DNA of 64,000 nucleotides from positions 558,001-622,000 of the forward strand of contig NZ_VZPV01000002.1 in the NCBI RefSeq assembly GCF_008801405.1, written 5' to 3'. This stretch comes from Ralstonia insidiosa (GTDB lineage Bacteria; Pseudomonadota; Gammaproteobacteria; Burkholderiales; Burkholderiaceae). The notes under the pieces were generated by a model, which was given only the letters and a program-made list of their open reading frames with translations, searched no databases and had not been told where the DNA came from. Both the position numbers and the translations under genes were made by a program. Within the stretch, counting starts at the first letter, position 1. Each line of letters begins with the position of its first letter. Below are positions 16,613-24,691 of the stretch, piece after piece.

Positions 16613-16626
16613 TGTCGATTTCGACA
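16613..16626. promoter_or_regulatory. palindrome upstream of the GlxA-type regulator
   Basis: TGTCGATTTCGACA is a perfect 6-2-6 inverted repeat 21 bases before the regulator start and 61 bases before the divergent tautomerase start. It is a candidate operator or part of the divergent promoter. Confidence 0.45.
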
Positions 16627-16646
16627 TCTTTCGGGCAACTTTGGTC

Positions 16647-17618
16647 ATGGCGGATTTCACCATCCTCGTCCTTTCAGGCGCATATGCCACCAGCGTGGCG
16701 GCCACGCTGGATGTTCTGCAGGCGGCGTCGACGCTCGCGCCGCGCGTGAAGGCGGCACGCCCAACGTGGCGCGTGCTGTCGGCAGACGCACCCAGCGTAC
16801 GACTGAGCAGCGGCATGCAGATCGGCGCAGCAGCCTTGCCCAAACGGCCCCGGCCCGACAGCAGCACGTGGGTCGTGCCCGGGCTAGGCATCGACGATGT
16901 CGGTGCCCTGGCCGCACGCATGGCGCGTGACGATGCCCAGCGGGCGGCACACCACTTGGCCGCCCATGCCGCAGCAGGCGGCCACGTGGCGGCATCGTGT
17001 TCTGCGGTGTTTCTGCTGCAGACGGCAGGGCTGCTGCCAGAGCGCCGTGTGACGACCTCATGGTGGCTGGCCGCCACGCTGCAGCAGTTGGAGCCCGCAT
17101 GCACGGTCGATGCGGATCGCATGGTCTGCGCCGATGGCCCCGTCAGCACCGCCGGTGCCGCCTTCGCGCAGACTGATCTGATGCTGCACCTGCTGCGCAC
17201 ACGCTTTGGCGTGGCGCTGGCCGATGCCGTGGGGCGTGTGCTGCTGATCGACGGCCGCCACGCGCAGGCGCCGTTTGTGGTGCCTGCCATGCTGGCCAAC
17301 GGCAACACACTCGTCGCCCGGCTGGTGGCGCGCATTGAAGCCGCCCTGCCCAATCCGCCCAGCGTGCAGGCGCTGGCCGATGAATTTGCCATGTCGCAAC
17401 GCACGCTGTCGCGCCACGTGCAGGAAGCCACGGGCAGAAGCACCCTGGCGCTGGTGCAGAGCGTGCGTCTGAACCGCGCCCGCATGCTGATCGAATCCAG
17501 CCGCATGACCATCGACCGCGTGGCCGAGGCCGTGGGGTATGAAGACGCCACCGCGCTGCGGCGCCTGATGCGCAAGGTGTCGGGTGCCAACCCCAGCCAG
17601 TACCGGGCCGCATCCTAG
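16647..17618 (+). CDS. GlxA-family transcriptional regulator (DJ-1/PfpI domain plus AraC helix-turn-helix)
   Basis: A 323-residue regulator. Residues 1 to about 200 are an amidotransferase-like DJ-1/PfpI domain (FTILVLSGAYATSVAATLDV, GGHVAASCSAVFLLQTAGLL with a Cys in the elbow-like position). Residues about 225-320 carry the two AraC helix-turn-helix units (PSVQALADEFAMSQRTLSRH and MTIDRVAEAVGYEDATALRR, ending SGANPSQYR). The first domain usually senses a ligand rather than acting as an enzyme. It is divergent from the tautomerase/dienelactone hydrolase pair and is its likely regulator. ATG 16647 is preferred over a TTG two codons upstream. Confidence 0.9.
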   Translation: MADFTILVLSGAYATSVAATLDVLQAASTLAPRVKAARPTWRVLSADAPSVRLSSGMQIGAAALPKRPRPDSSTWVVPGLGIDDVGALAARMARDDAQRAAHHLAAHAAAGGHVAASCSAVFLLQTAGLLPERRVTTSWWLAATLQQLEPACTVDADRMVCADGPVSTAGAAFAQTDLMLHLLRTRFGVALADAVGRVLLIDGRHAQAPFVVPAMLANGNTLVARLVARIEAALPNPPSVQALADEFAMSQRTLSRHVQEATGRSTLALVQSVRLNRARMLIESSRMTIDRVAEAVGYEDATALRRLMRKVSGANPSQYRAAS

Positions 17619-17720
17619 TGTTACAGGCCGTTACACAAGAACCCGCCGCACTTTAATTTTCGTTTAAGACTTTGCCCCTAACTTGAACACGTCGCATCCA
17701 CCCAAATAGGAACAAGCGCC

Positions 17721-18416
17721 ATGTCCCCGCAAGAACAGCAAGCCCTGGAAAACTTCCTGGCCCAACTGACGCAAGCCCGCGCCGGGGCAAAAGACCCGCA
17801 GGCCGAAGCCCGCATTCTGGAAGCAGTCGCCCGCCAGCCGGATGCCGCCTACCTGCTCGTGCAGCGCGCCATGCTGCTCGACCACGCGCTCGCATCAGCC
17901 CAGGCGCAGATCGCCGCGCTGCAGAACCAGTTGCAGGCCGCACAGGCCGGCCGCAGCACCTCGTTCATGGATTCGGCCAACAACTGGGGCAGCCACGCCA
18001 ACAGCGCGGCACCCAACCCGGGATTCGCGCCCCAACAGGCGGCCCCCATGCAGATGCCGCCGCAGGCTCAACCAGTACAACAGGCCCCGGCACAACCCGC
18101 GCGCTCGGGCTTCTTCAGCGGCGGCCTGGGCAGCACGCTGGGCAGCGTGGCCACCACGGCAGCCGGCGTGGCCGGCGGCGCGCTCCTGTTCCAGGGCATT
18201 GAGAACATGTTCCACCACAACAGTGGCGGTGACGGCTTCTTTGGTCAGCAGCCGTTGATGGGCGGCACCACGGAAACGGTGATCAACAATTACTACGACA
18301 ATGACAGCGGCAATAGCAACGGCAACACAGCGTCGCGTAACGACAGCCTCGGACTGATCGACGATAGCGACCTGGGTGGCAGTGACTATTCGGATGATGA
18401 TTCGACGTTGATCTAG
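17721..18416 (+). CDS. DUF2076 domain-containing protein
   Basis: A 231-residue protein starting MSPQEQQALENFLAQLTQAR, the conserved opening of DUF2076, with a helical coiled-coil segment to residue 75 (LVQRAMLLDHALASAQAQIA). A Pro/Gln-rich linker (APMQMPPQAQPVQQAPAQPA) follows, then a Gly/Ala hydrophobic hairpin (VATTAAGVAGGALLFQGIEN) and an acidic Asn/Asp/Ser-rich tail (NNYYDNDSGNSNGNTASRND). Relatives are described as periplasmic ligand-binding sensor-like proteins, but the function is unknown. It is a single gene followed by a good terminator. Confidence 0.85.
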   Translation: MSPQEQQALENFLAQLTQARAGAKDPQAEARILEAVARQPDAAYLLVQRAMLLDHALASAQAQIAALQNQLQAAQAGRSTSFMDSANNWGSHANSAAPNPGFAPQQAAPMQMPPQAQPVQQAPAQPARSGFFSGGLGSTLGSVATTAAGVAGGALLFQGIENMFHHNSGGDGFFGQQPLMGGTTETVINNYYDNDSGNSNGNTASRNDSLGLIDDSDLGGSDYSDDDSTLI

Positions 18417-18518
18417 GCAAACAAAAGGCCCTTCTTCGATTCCCCACGGTGTCAGTGACCTGCCAACTGGGTCATCTGCCGTACCAAGAAGTGTCCGATG
18501 CGCATCCGAGAAAGTGCA

Positions 18519-18552
18519 AAAGCCCGCGTGGTGCAAGCTTCGCGGGTTTTTT
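18519..18552 (+). terminator. rho-independent terminator downstream of DUF2076 gene
   Basis: AAAAGCCCGCG, loop TGGTGCAAGCTT, CGCGGGTTTTTT: a 6-bp GC stem with flanking A/T pairing and a T-run. The sequence is closely similar to the terminator after the tRNA-Leu gene at 42715-42749. Confidence 0.8.
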
Positions 18553-18904
18553 GTTGTCTACGGTAATGCCAAAGGACGCCCGCCCCAATCCCAACATCAC
18601 TGAGGGCTTAAACGGGGACAACATTCCGCGCCTGGCGACGCCCTCAATCGGGGTTGGCCCTCTTACCCCTAGGCGACGTCCGTGCCGTCAACGCTGCCGG
18701 CAATTCCAGCTGGGGGCCGTTTGATGGGCGTGGCGGTTCACTACTGGTCGTTTCCCGCAACCGACCGTGCTCTCGCACACGCGTTTGGAACGCATGACTT
18801 CACACATCTCTACTAGTTGATACGGACGAGACGTCTGAGCATCAAGGTTTCTCCTCGCCACGCCGTTATTCCCTTGCATATCAGTAGAACGCAAAGGGAC
18901 CCCC
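18553..18904. other. intergenic region without recognisable gene
   Basis: 352 bases between the DUF2076 terminator and the GH18 lipoprotein gene. No open frame with coding character, tRNA or clear repeat was seen. The last 100 bases are less GC-rich and presumably hold the GH18 promoter; AAAGGGACCCCC just before 18905 includes its ribosome binding site. Confidence 0.6.
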
Positions 18905-19975
18905 ATGAAGCGGGTATCTATGATCGGTGCAGCCTGTGCTGTTCTGTTTCTCTTCGGATGTGGCGGCGGTAGCGAGGTGGCGACAACCACGGCAACACAG
19001 TCCGTACCCGCTGCGGCCACGCCGGCTACGACGGTGAGCAAGGTCGTACTCGGGTACGTGCTCAATACCACGGCCTCGTTGACCTCTGCCATGAGTGCCA
19101 CCACCCCCGTGAATACGGTGTCGATCGACGTCCTGCGTGCGTCCGCCAACGGCGATCTCACTGGAACGCTGCCATCGGGCCTATTGGTGAACAACCGCGC
19201 GGCGGGCAAGGGTTCGTACGCGTGTATCACCAACCACGGAGCGGCGGGATTCGACCCCGATATCGGCCATGCCGCGCTGGTGACCAATCGCGCCGCCACG
19301 CTGCAGAACATTGTGACGCTGGCGCGCACGCAAGGTCTGTCCGGTATCAACCTCGACTTCGAAGGTCTATACCCGGCTGACCGGGCCGCCTACAGCAGCT
19401 TTGTGGCGGACTTGGCGGCGCAACTCCACGCGATCGCATCCAAGCTCATCCTCAGCGTGCCACCCAAGCAGGCCGATACGGCCAGCAATACCTGGACATG
19501 GCCGTACGATTTTGCGTCGATCGGCCAATCTGCCGACTTCATCCAGGTGATGACCTACGATCAGCATTTCACCGGAAGCGCCCCGGGCCCGGTTGCCGGC
19601 ATCGACTGGATGCAGACCGTGCTGCAGTACGCGACGAGTGTGGTACCGGCAAGCAAGGTGCTGCTCGGCCTGCCCGCCTACGGCTACGACTGGAACCGGA
19701 CCGCAAACACTGGTGTGTCCGTGGCTTTCAAGGACATGCAGACCCTCATTGCTTCAACGAATGCTGTGCCACAGTGGGACACCGTCAACCAGTCCGCCCA
19801 CTTCAACTACGTCGCGAGCGACGGCAGCACCCATGAAGTCTGGTACGAAACGTCGCAAGGACTTCAAGCCAAGGCGCAACTGGCCAACACGCTCGGCTTG
19901 GCCGGCGTGTCAGTCTGGGTGCTGGGCAGCGAAGACGCGAGCTTCTGGACGGGCATCTCTGCCGCGTTGAAATAG
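18905..19975 (+). CDS. glycoside hydrolase family 18 lipoprotein
   Basis: A 356-residue predicted lipoprotein: signal peptide MKRVSMIGAACAVLFLFGC with a lipobox ending at Cys-19, then a Thr/Ala-rich spacer to about residue 45, then a GH18 TIM barrel. The catalytic motif is GINLDFEGLYPADR (D151, E153), the shortened form of DxxDxDxE seen in spore-cortex and YaaH-type GH18 proteins; YDQHF and the barrel end GLAGVSVWVLGSED are also typical. Substrates in the family are beta-1,4 GlcNAc polymers such as chitin or peptidoglycan. It faces the polysaccharide locus convergently and may trim its product. Confidence 0.88.
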   Translation: MKRVSMIGAACAVLFLFGCGGGSEVATTTATQSVPAAATPATTVSKVVLGYVLNTTASLTSAMSATTPVNTVSIDVLRASANGDLTGTLPSGLLVNNRAAGKGSYACITNHGAAGFDPDIGHAALVTNRAATLQNIVTLARTQGLSGINLDFEGLYPADRAAYSSFVADLAAQLHAIASKLILSVPPKQADTASNTWTWPYDFASIGQSADFIQVMTYDQHFTGSAPGPVAGIDWMQTVLQYATSVVPASKVLLGLPAYGYDWNRTANTGVSVAFKDMQTLIASTNAVPQWDTVNQSAHFNYVASDGSTHEVWYETSQGLQAKAQLANTLGLAGVSVWVLGSEDASFWTGISAALK

Positions 19976-20217
19976 TTCTGGCGCGAGAGCGGGGAGCGGG
20001 CCTTGCGCTCCGGCGACGCGCGCCCCATTAAGCAACGTCGAATGTGCGCAGCACAACAAGCGTCGTCAAGCACGAATCCACGACAAACCAGAGTCGGAGC
20101 GCGCCCACTAAGCATCGCGAAACGTTTTGCTCAAGGTTAGGTTGACGGATGTTCCACCGTCATCGTGCGCGACAACGCTGCGCTCCATCACAGCATCACG
20201 AGGAAACCCGAGACCGT

Positions 20218-21267
20218 TCAGGAATTGCGGTCCAACCAGCCCTTCAAGTATTGCAAACGGGCCTGCGAGCCAATGAGTTGCGCCTCTGCTGAGATTCGTT
20301 CCACCTTCATCGTGCGCTGTACGCGCAGGCCCTCTTCAGTGTCAATTCCTTGCAGGCGCTCCAGCGTGGAATTGGCCAGCGCTGTACGTTGCTCCAAGGT
20401 GGAGACATTCATGGCTTCGCCGGCTGCCAGACCGGCGACCGTGTTCTTTGCACGACGTAGGCCCTGTGCGCTGGCATCGTGCTGCTCGTTGAGCAACTGT
20501 TCGGTGAGCGCCGACACCTTCCCGGCAGCCCGGTCAGCAGCCGGCTTACCCAAATTGAACGTGGCCTGTACAGCGACAAAGCCTTCGCGTTGGCCATTGG
20601 CCCGGAAGTCACTGCGCATACCCGCAGCCAGCGACACATCCCATCCCGATTGAACAATGATCTTGCTGCTGAGCGCGGCGATTTCGCTCCGGGCTGCCAC
20701 TGAGGCAATCACCAAGTCGTTGAGTGGCTCATCAATGGGGGGCAGCAGGCCTTGCAGCTGGCTCCGACGCTTGGCGAGACTGACCAGTTCGCCGCGCAGG
20801 CGGTCCGCCTGGTCAAACGCTTCCTTCACATCAGTCAGACGCGCCGAGCGTGCGGCCAGCATGGCTTGTTCCTTCTGGACGTTGTTTTCGGCCTGCTCCA
20901 GCGCCTGCTTCAGCAAGGGCTCCATGGCATTGAGTGCCACGAGATCGGCGCGCAGCTCGACATTCGCCGCTTGTTCAGCCAACCGGTTCTCGAGGCGATA
21001 AGCATCGCATTGGGCCTGCGCCAACTGCCGGACTACGCGCGCCTGTCGGTGTTTGGAGAGCGATTTGCGTACGCCGACGGCAATGGTGTGGATACCTGTA
21101 TTTGGGTCGCCAATGTTCGTGAAGGCCTCGGCGGAACCCAGCAGTTCGCTTTGCACTTCTGCTTGCGCCTGGTTCAATGCGCAGAATGTGTCACTCTCAC
21201 CCGCAACTGCCATGGTGGCAAACAGCGTGGCTGCAGCTGCCACGATCGCCTGAATCGCCTTGCTCAT
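20218..21267 (-). CDS. TolC-like outer-membrane export protein of the polysaccharide locus
   Basis: A 349-residue protein with a signal peptide (AIQAIVAAAATLFATMAVAG) and long alternating helices: QAEVQSELLGSAEAF, ALEQAENNVQKEQAMLAARS, FDQADRLRGELVSLAKRRSQ and QGLRRAKNTVAGLAAGEAMN. The VGVRKSLSKHRQARVVRQL and MRSDFRANGQREGFVAVQAT stretches fit the beta-strand/helix plan of outer-membrane efflux proteins, though it is shorter than TolC (about 470 residues). It ends the minus-strand locus and probably forms the outer-membrane conduit for the polymer. The match is by architecture, not by strong motifs, so confidence is moderate. Confidence 0.65.
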   Translation of the reverse strand: MSKAIQAIVAAAATLFATMAVAGESDTFCALNQAQAEVQSELLGSAEAFTNIGDPNTGIHTIAVGVRKSLSKHRQARVVRQLAQAQCDAYRLENRLAEQAANVELRADLVALNAMEPLLKQALEQAENNVQKEQAMLAARSARLTDVKEAFDQADRLRGELVSLAKRRSQLQGLLPPIDEPLNDLVIASVAARSEIAALSSKIIVQSGWDVSLAAGMRSDFRANGQREGFVAVQATFNLGKPAADRAAGKVSALTEQLLNEQHDASAQGLRRAKNTVAGLAAGEAMNVSTLEQRTALANSTLERLQGIDTEEGLRVQRTMKVERISAEAQLIGSQARLQYLKGWLDRNS

Positions 21268-21290
21268 TTTGTTCTTCTCGTTGGTCGCGA

Positions 21291-22349
21291 TTACAGGATC
21301 AGAGGACGGCCACCAAAGAACAGTACTCGCTCTTTGGCGGCGGCTTCGTCGGTCAACTCAAGGTCGACCAAGAACCCGCGAATATCACGTTGAAACACCG
21401 GATGACGGCCTTTCTCCTCATCCTGGGTCACCGCCCTGACCACACCCACCTTGGAGCACAGCAAAACTTCGAGGAAGCACGAATACACTGGAGCGCCAAC
21501 CGCTACCGACTCTTCATTCTCGTAGGGAACGAAAGCGAACTGGTGCACGGCCTGGGCACCGTAGGCAGCTAGGTAATAGGGGCTGCTCATCAGCTTCTCC
21601 AGGAATGTCTCCAGCTCCTTACGCTCAGCTGTATTGACTGCGGTTTCCGCGTCGAGGTCAGCCAGTTTCAGCTCGGCTTCGGTCAGTTCACGCTTGAGGA
21701 CACTCAGACGAGCCAAGCTTTCGAGGGTCTTGGGGGACGTTGCAGCACCGTCGATGGTCCGGATGCCGTAGTTGAGCTCACTCATTCGAGACTCCAGCGA
21801 GACTGTGTCGATGAGGCCGGTGTTCAACAAAACCTCAGCAGACACAATCTGGGAGCGAGCACGAGCGGCGGCCTCCTCAGTAATCAAGCCGGCGTTCAGG
21901 TTTTTGTCGATGGACTCGGCCAGCACTCGATTGGCCTTCACAACCTCAGCCGATTTAGCATCCACACTGCGCTTCTCCCCAGCCAGTCGGCCCAGCTTTC
22001 CAGTCAAAGCTTGGTCAACCCGCTTTTGTACTTGCAGCGACTCTTCATAGCGCGCAGCGAGATCAATGAGCCATTCCTTCTGCTTGATGAGGGCGGTGCG
22101 GGCTTTTTCAGCGCTGTTCAGCTTGAGCTTCAGCATATCAAGTGCTTGACGCGCCCGGAACACGTCCGCAGTCATCGACACGATGCGGGGGCTTGATTTG
22201 GACATGATGACTGGAGCCCCCCAGCTTTTGTTGACCCCGTATATAAACACCATGCCGAAGTAGCAAGCCGCAGCGAGCAGCACCGACGCCAAAATGAGGA
22301 CGGCCAACCAACGATAGCCCTTAACAAAAAATTTTTGGAACAGCGTCAT
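21291..22349 (-). CDS. HlyD-like membrane-anchored coiled-coil protein (polysaccharide export)
   Basis: A 352-residue inner-membrane protein with one N-terminal membrane helix (RWLAVLILASVLLAAACYFG) and a periplasmic domain dominated by coiled coils between about residues 60 and 240, for example AEKARTALIKQKEWLIDLAA and LSVLKRELTEAELKLADLDA. A membrane-fusion-like beta region follows (VAVGAPVYSCFLEVLLCSKV). It starts 3 bases after the synthase stop codon. It resembles the periplasmic-bridge role of Alg44 or of the BgsB-type partner in beta-glucan systems, but no PilZ domain is visible on the cytoplasmic side, so cyclic-di-GMP control through this protein is not indicated. Confidence 0.7.
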   Translation of the reverse strand: MTLFQKFFVKGYRWLAVLILASVLLAAACYFGMVFIYGVNKSWGAPVIMSKSSPRIVSMTADVFRARQALDMLKLKLNSAEKARTALIKQKEWLIDLAARYEESLQVQKRVDQALTGKLGRLAGEKRSVDAKSAEVVKANRVLAESIDKNLNAGLITEEAAARARSQIVSAEVLLNTGLIDTVSLESRMSELNYGIRTIDGAATSPKTLESLARLSVLKRELTEAELKLADLDAETAVNTAERKELETFLEKLMSSPYYLAAYGAQAVHQFAFVPYENEESVAVGAPVYSCFLEVLLCSKVGVVRAVTQDEEKGRHPVFQRDIRGFLVDLELTDEAAAKERVLFFGGRPLIL

Positions 22350-22352
22350 TTT

Positions 22353-23660
22353 CTACTTCCCCGTGGAGGTTTTATGTACTTTTTCAAGATAAAAATCAGT
22401 AACGAAACCCAGCCACTTGTACTGATTTTTTTGAACTGTATTAACCTCCCGCGTTCCCCAGACACCTACGTCAAAGGTGCACAGCGCGAGAATGGTAATG
22501 AGCAGCGAATCCATAAAGAACCAAGCGCCCGCCAAACCCGCCAGCAGTGGATACCTGATCTTGTCCGAGCCATACGCAATGTGCTTGATGAAGTGGTTGT
22601 AGGAGACTGCGGCCACCATAAACACAGAGCAGAACATCAGGAAGGCGCTCGCCACGGTGTCCAAGGCGTTGCCAATGCCGAAGACGGGGATCACCGTCAC
22701 CAGATACATGGCCCAGATTACCGTGAAGAGTTCGGGCAGTACCGCCGTAAGGAGCGGGCGCGGACCCATCACGCGAAGGTGTTGCGGAAGACGGGCTAGC
22801 GTCCAGAACAGGTCTCGCAGACCTGAGCGGCGCCAGCGCAGTTGCTGCGAAAACAGCTGCGAAAGCTGGGCGGGCGCAGCAGTCCAGCATACGGCCGCTG
22901 GATTAATGATGGTCTTCCAACCGCGCATGAGGATGGCGTGCGTCATGTAGCGGTCTTCGCCATCCCGAACCTTCACCCCGAACCAGTTGCGGGTGCGGAC
23001 TTCTTCCTCGACCTCCTCGAAGATTTCACGGCGAACTGCGAACAGACACCCGCTGATGCAGAACATGCTGCCTTGCACGTTCTGAAGCATTTTTCCCACC
23101 TGAAAGCTCATGAAGTAGACAAGAGCCTGCACCATCGTAAAGACGTTCTCGTTGACGTTGGTGATGCCGATATGGCCCCCGACGGCACCCACCTTGGGGT
23201 CGCAGAAGCAGGCCACCAATTCGCGAATAACGTTCTTGTCAAAGATGCAGTCGCTATCGATGCAGATAACGATCTCCCCGGTAGCTTGCTCGAGCGCGCG
23301 CGTGAGCGTGACGTGCTTCCCCGAGTTGACTGGGTTCTGGCTAATACGCAGTCGGTCCGGATTCGCTTGCTGGGCCTGCTGCAAGTACTGGTACGAGTTG
23401 TCAGTACTGCGGTCGTCGATGGCAATGATTTCAAGTTTGTCCTTGGGCCAATCCGCAACCATGATGCTGTCAATCGTCTCCAGGACGTGCGCCCCTTCGT
23501 TGTAGACGGGAAGTAGCACACTGACCTTTGGCTGGTAGCGGTAGTCACGAGGCGGACGGGCTGCCTCAGTCGTCAGGCGGACCAACAGCCCCCCACCGAA
23601 CATAAAAAGGATGAGCATGATGGGCAACGAATGCCACAGAGTAAATTGCGCATCGAACAT
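22353..23660 (-). CDS. processive family-2 glycosyltransferase (NodC/hyaluronan synthase/BcsA-like)
   Basis: A 435-residue membrane polysaccharide synthase. One N-terminal helix (SLPIMLILFMFGGGLLVRL) precedes the catalytic domain with IDDRSTDNS (residues 81-89), CIDSDC (DxD, 134-138), RDGEDRYMTH (GED, 234-236) and QQLRWRRS (Q/RxxRW, 272-276), the full D,D,D,QxxRW set of processive beta-glycan synthases. About four helices follow. GEDR and QQLRW are the forms found in NodC, chitin and hyaluronan synthases. The polymer is unknown; neighbours (GH16, a UDP-sugar dehydrogenase) allow a beta-glucan or a uronic-acid-containing glycan. Base composition is lower in GC than the flanks. Confidence 0.9.
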   Translation of the reverse strand: MFDAQFTLWHSLPIMLILFMFGGGLLVRLTTEAARPPRDYRYQPKVSVLLPVYNEGAHVLETIDSIMVADWPKDKLEIIAIDDRSTDNSYQYLQQAQQANPDRLRISQNPVNSGKHVTLTRALEQATGEIVICIDSDCIFDKNVIRELVACFCDPKVGAVGGHIGITNVNENVFTMVQALVYFMSFQVGKMLQNVQGSMFCISGCLFAVRREIFEEVEEEVRTRNWFGVKVRDGEDRYMTHAILMRGWKTIINPAAVCWTAAPAQLSQLFSQQLRWRRSGLRDLFWTLARLPQHLRVMGPRPLLTAVLPELFTVIWAMYLVTVIPVFGIGNALDTVASAFLMFCSVFMVAAVSYNHFIKHIAYGSDKIRYPLLAGLAGAWFFMDSLLITILALCTFDVGVWGTREVNTVQKNQYKWLGFVTDFYLEKVHKTSTGK

Positions 23661-23714
23661 AAGGAGCTATCCGCGGTTTTCGGGATGTTTCTATAACGCT
23701 CACCGCCACCTGTT

Positions 23715-24449
23715 TTATTTGGCGGAGCGCATGGATTCTTCCTGACGTCGCAATCCGGACTCAGGCGTGAAGGCAAATCGTTTGACTACAAAATCGATGG
23801 GTTGGTTATTTTGTGGGGAAGCGCCTTTTACCAACCACAAATTCATGTCGATTTTGGCGTCACCCGGATCAGGGACATTCTCCGTTCGAACCCAGCGGTG
23901 AAGTATCTGACCGCTAACAGCGCTCACAGTGAATTCCACCATGCCTTTAGTCCAGTGAATCGCGTAAACGGTGTTTGATTGATTTACGTTGAACCGGCGA
24001 ATATTGTCTGGATTGCCTGAAGGCTGTACAACGAACTGCGCGTTCTGGCCGGACGGCTTGCCCCAATAAGATAGTTCGACGTCCAATTCGCTGTGGCTAT
24101 TCTCGGCCGAACTTCCGTAGGTAAAAAAACCAAAGACCGCCTGTCGATCCATATCAAACGGATTGGTTTCCACTTCTATCTCGTAAGTGCCATATCCCGG
24201 TGCCTGGGTCAGCATGATCTCCGAGCAAGCCCAGCCCATTGCCGCTTTTCTGATAGATAGATGGAGCTTTCCATCAACGTCCACGCTGACGAAATCAGCG
24301 GTTCCTGAAAACACATTCGGGCCAGGGCCGGCTAATTGCCCGTCTGACGAGCGGACGAGCCATCGGTAACCAGAAAAATCAAGTTCTCTTGCGGAGGCCG
24401 GCAACATCAAGAAAGCGAGCAGTCCGATGGCGCAAAGGCGGCCAAACAT
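23715..24449 (-). CDS. glycoside hydrolase family 16 protein, exported
   Basis: A 244-residue exported protein. From the chosen ATG the N-terminus FGRLCAIGLLAFLMLPASA is a clear signal peptide, and AAGGGG lies 4-5 bases before it; a longer frame starting at 24521 lacks this fit. The GH16 jelly-roll catalytic motif is SELDVELSYWG with E121, D123 and E125 in ExDxE spacing, preceded by YGTYEIEVETNPF and followed by NTVYAIHWTKGMVEFTV. GH16 enzymes cleave beta-1,3 or mixed beta-1,3/1,4 glucans. Lying directly upstream of the synthase, it is probably a length-control or release hydrolase for the exported polymer. Confidence 0.88.
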   Translation of the reverse strand: MFGRLCAIGLLAFLMLPASARELDFSGYRWLVRSSDGQLAGPGPNVFSGTADFVSVDVDGKLHLSIRKAAMGWACSEIMLTQAPGYGTYEIEVETNPFDMDRQAVFGFFTYGSSAENSHSELDVELSYWGKPSGQNAQFVVQPSGNPDNIRRFNVNQSNTVYAIHWTKGMVEFTVSAVSGQILHRWVRTENVPDPGDAKIDMNLWLVKGASPQNNQPIDFVVKRFAFTPESGLRRQEESMRSAK

Positions 24450-24691
24450 CAAACCCCTTGCCAATAAAGAATTGGCACGAGTAAGGCACGCAATACGGCG
24501 AAAATGAACGTGGAATTTCACTTTTTGAAATTAGTAAAAGATGCATTGCGCCAGAAGAGATATCGGCTTCGCTTCGCTTTAATGCTTTAAGCGACGAAAC
24601 CCGCACTACGGAACACCATTTTTTGTAAGCCATCCCAGCCCAGCAAGAGCGTCAGCTGAAGACGGGCCACCGGGAACATCCGTTCACCAGA

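Noticed and set aside
18553..18904. Possible transposase or integrase remnant upstream of the GH18 gene
   Set aside because: No frame of useful length and no terminal inverted repeats could be found.
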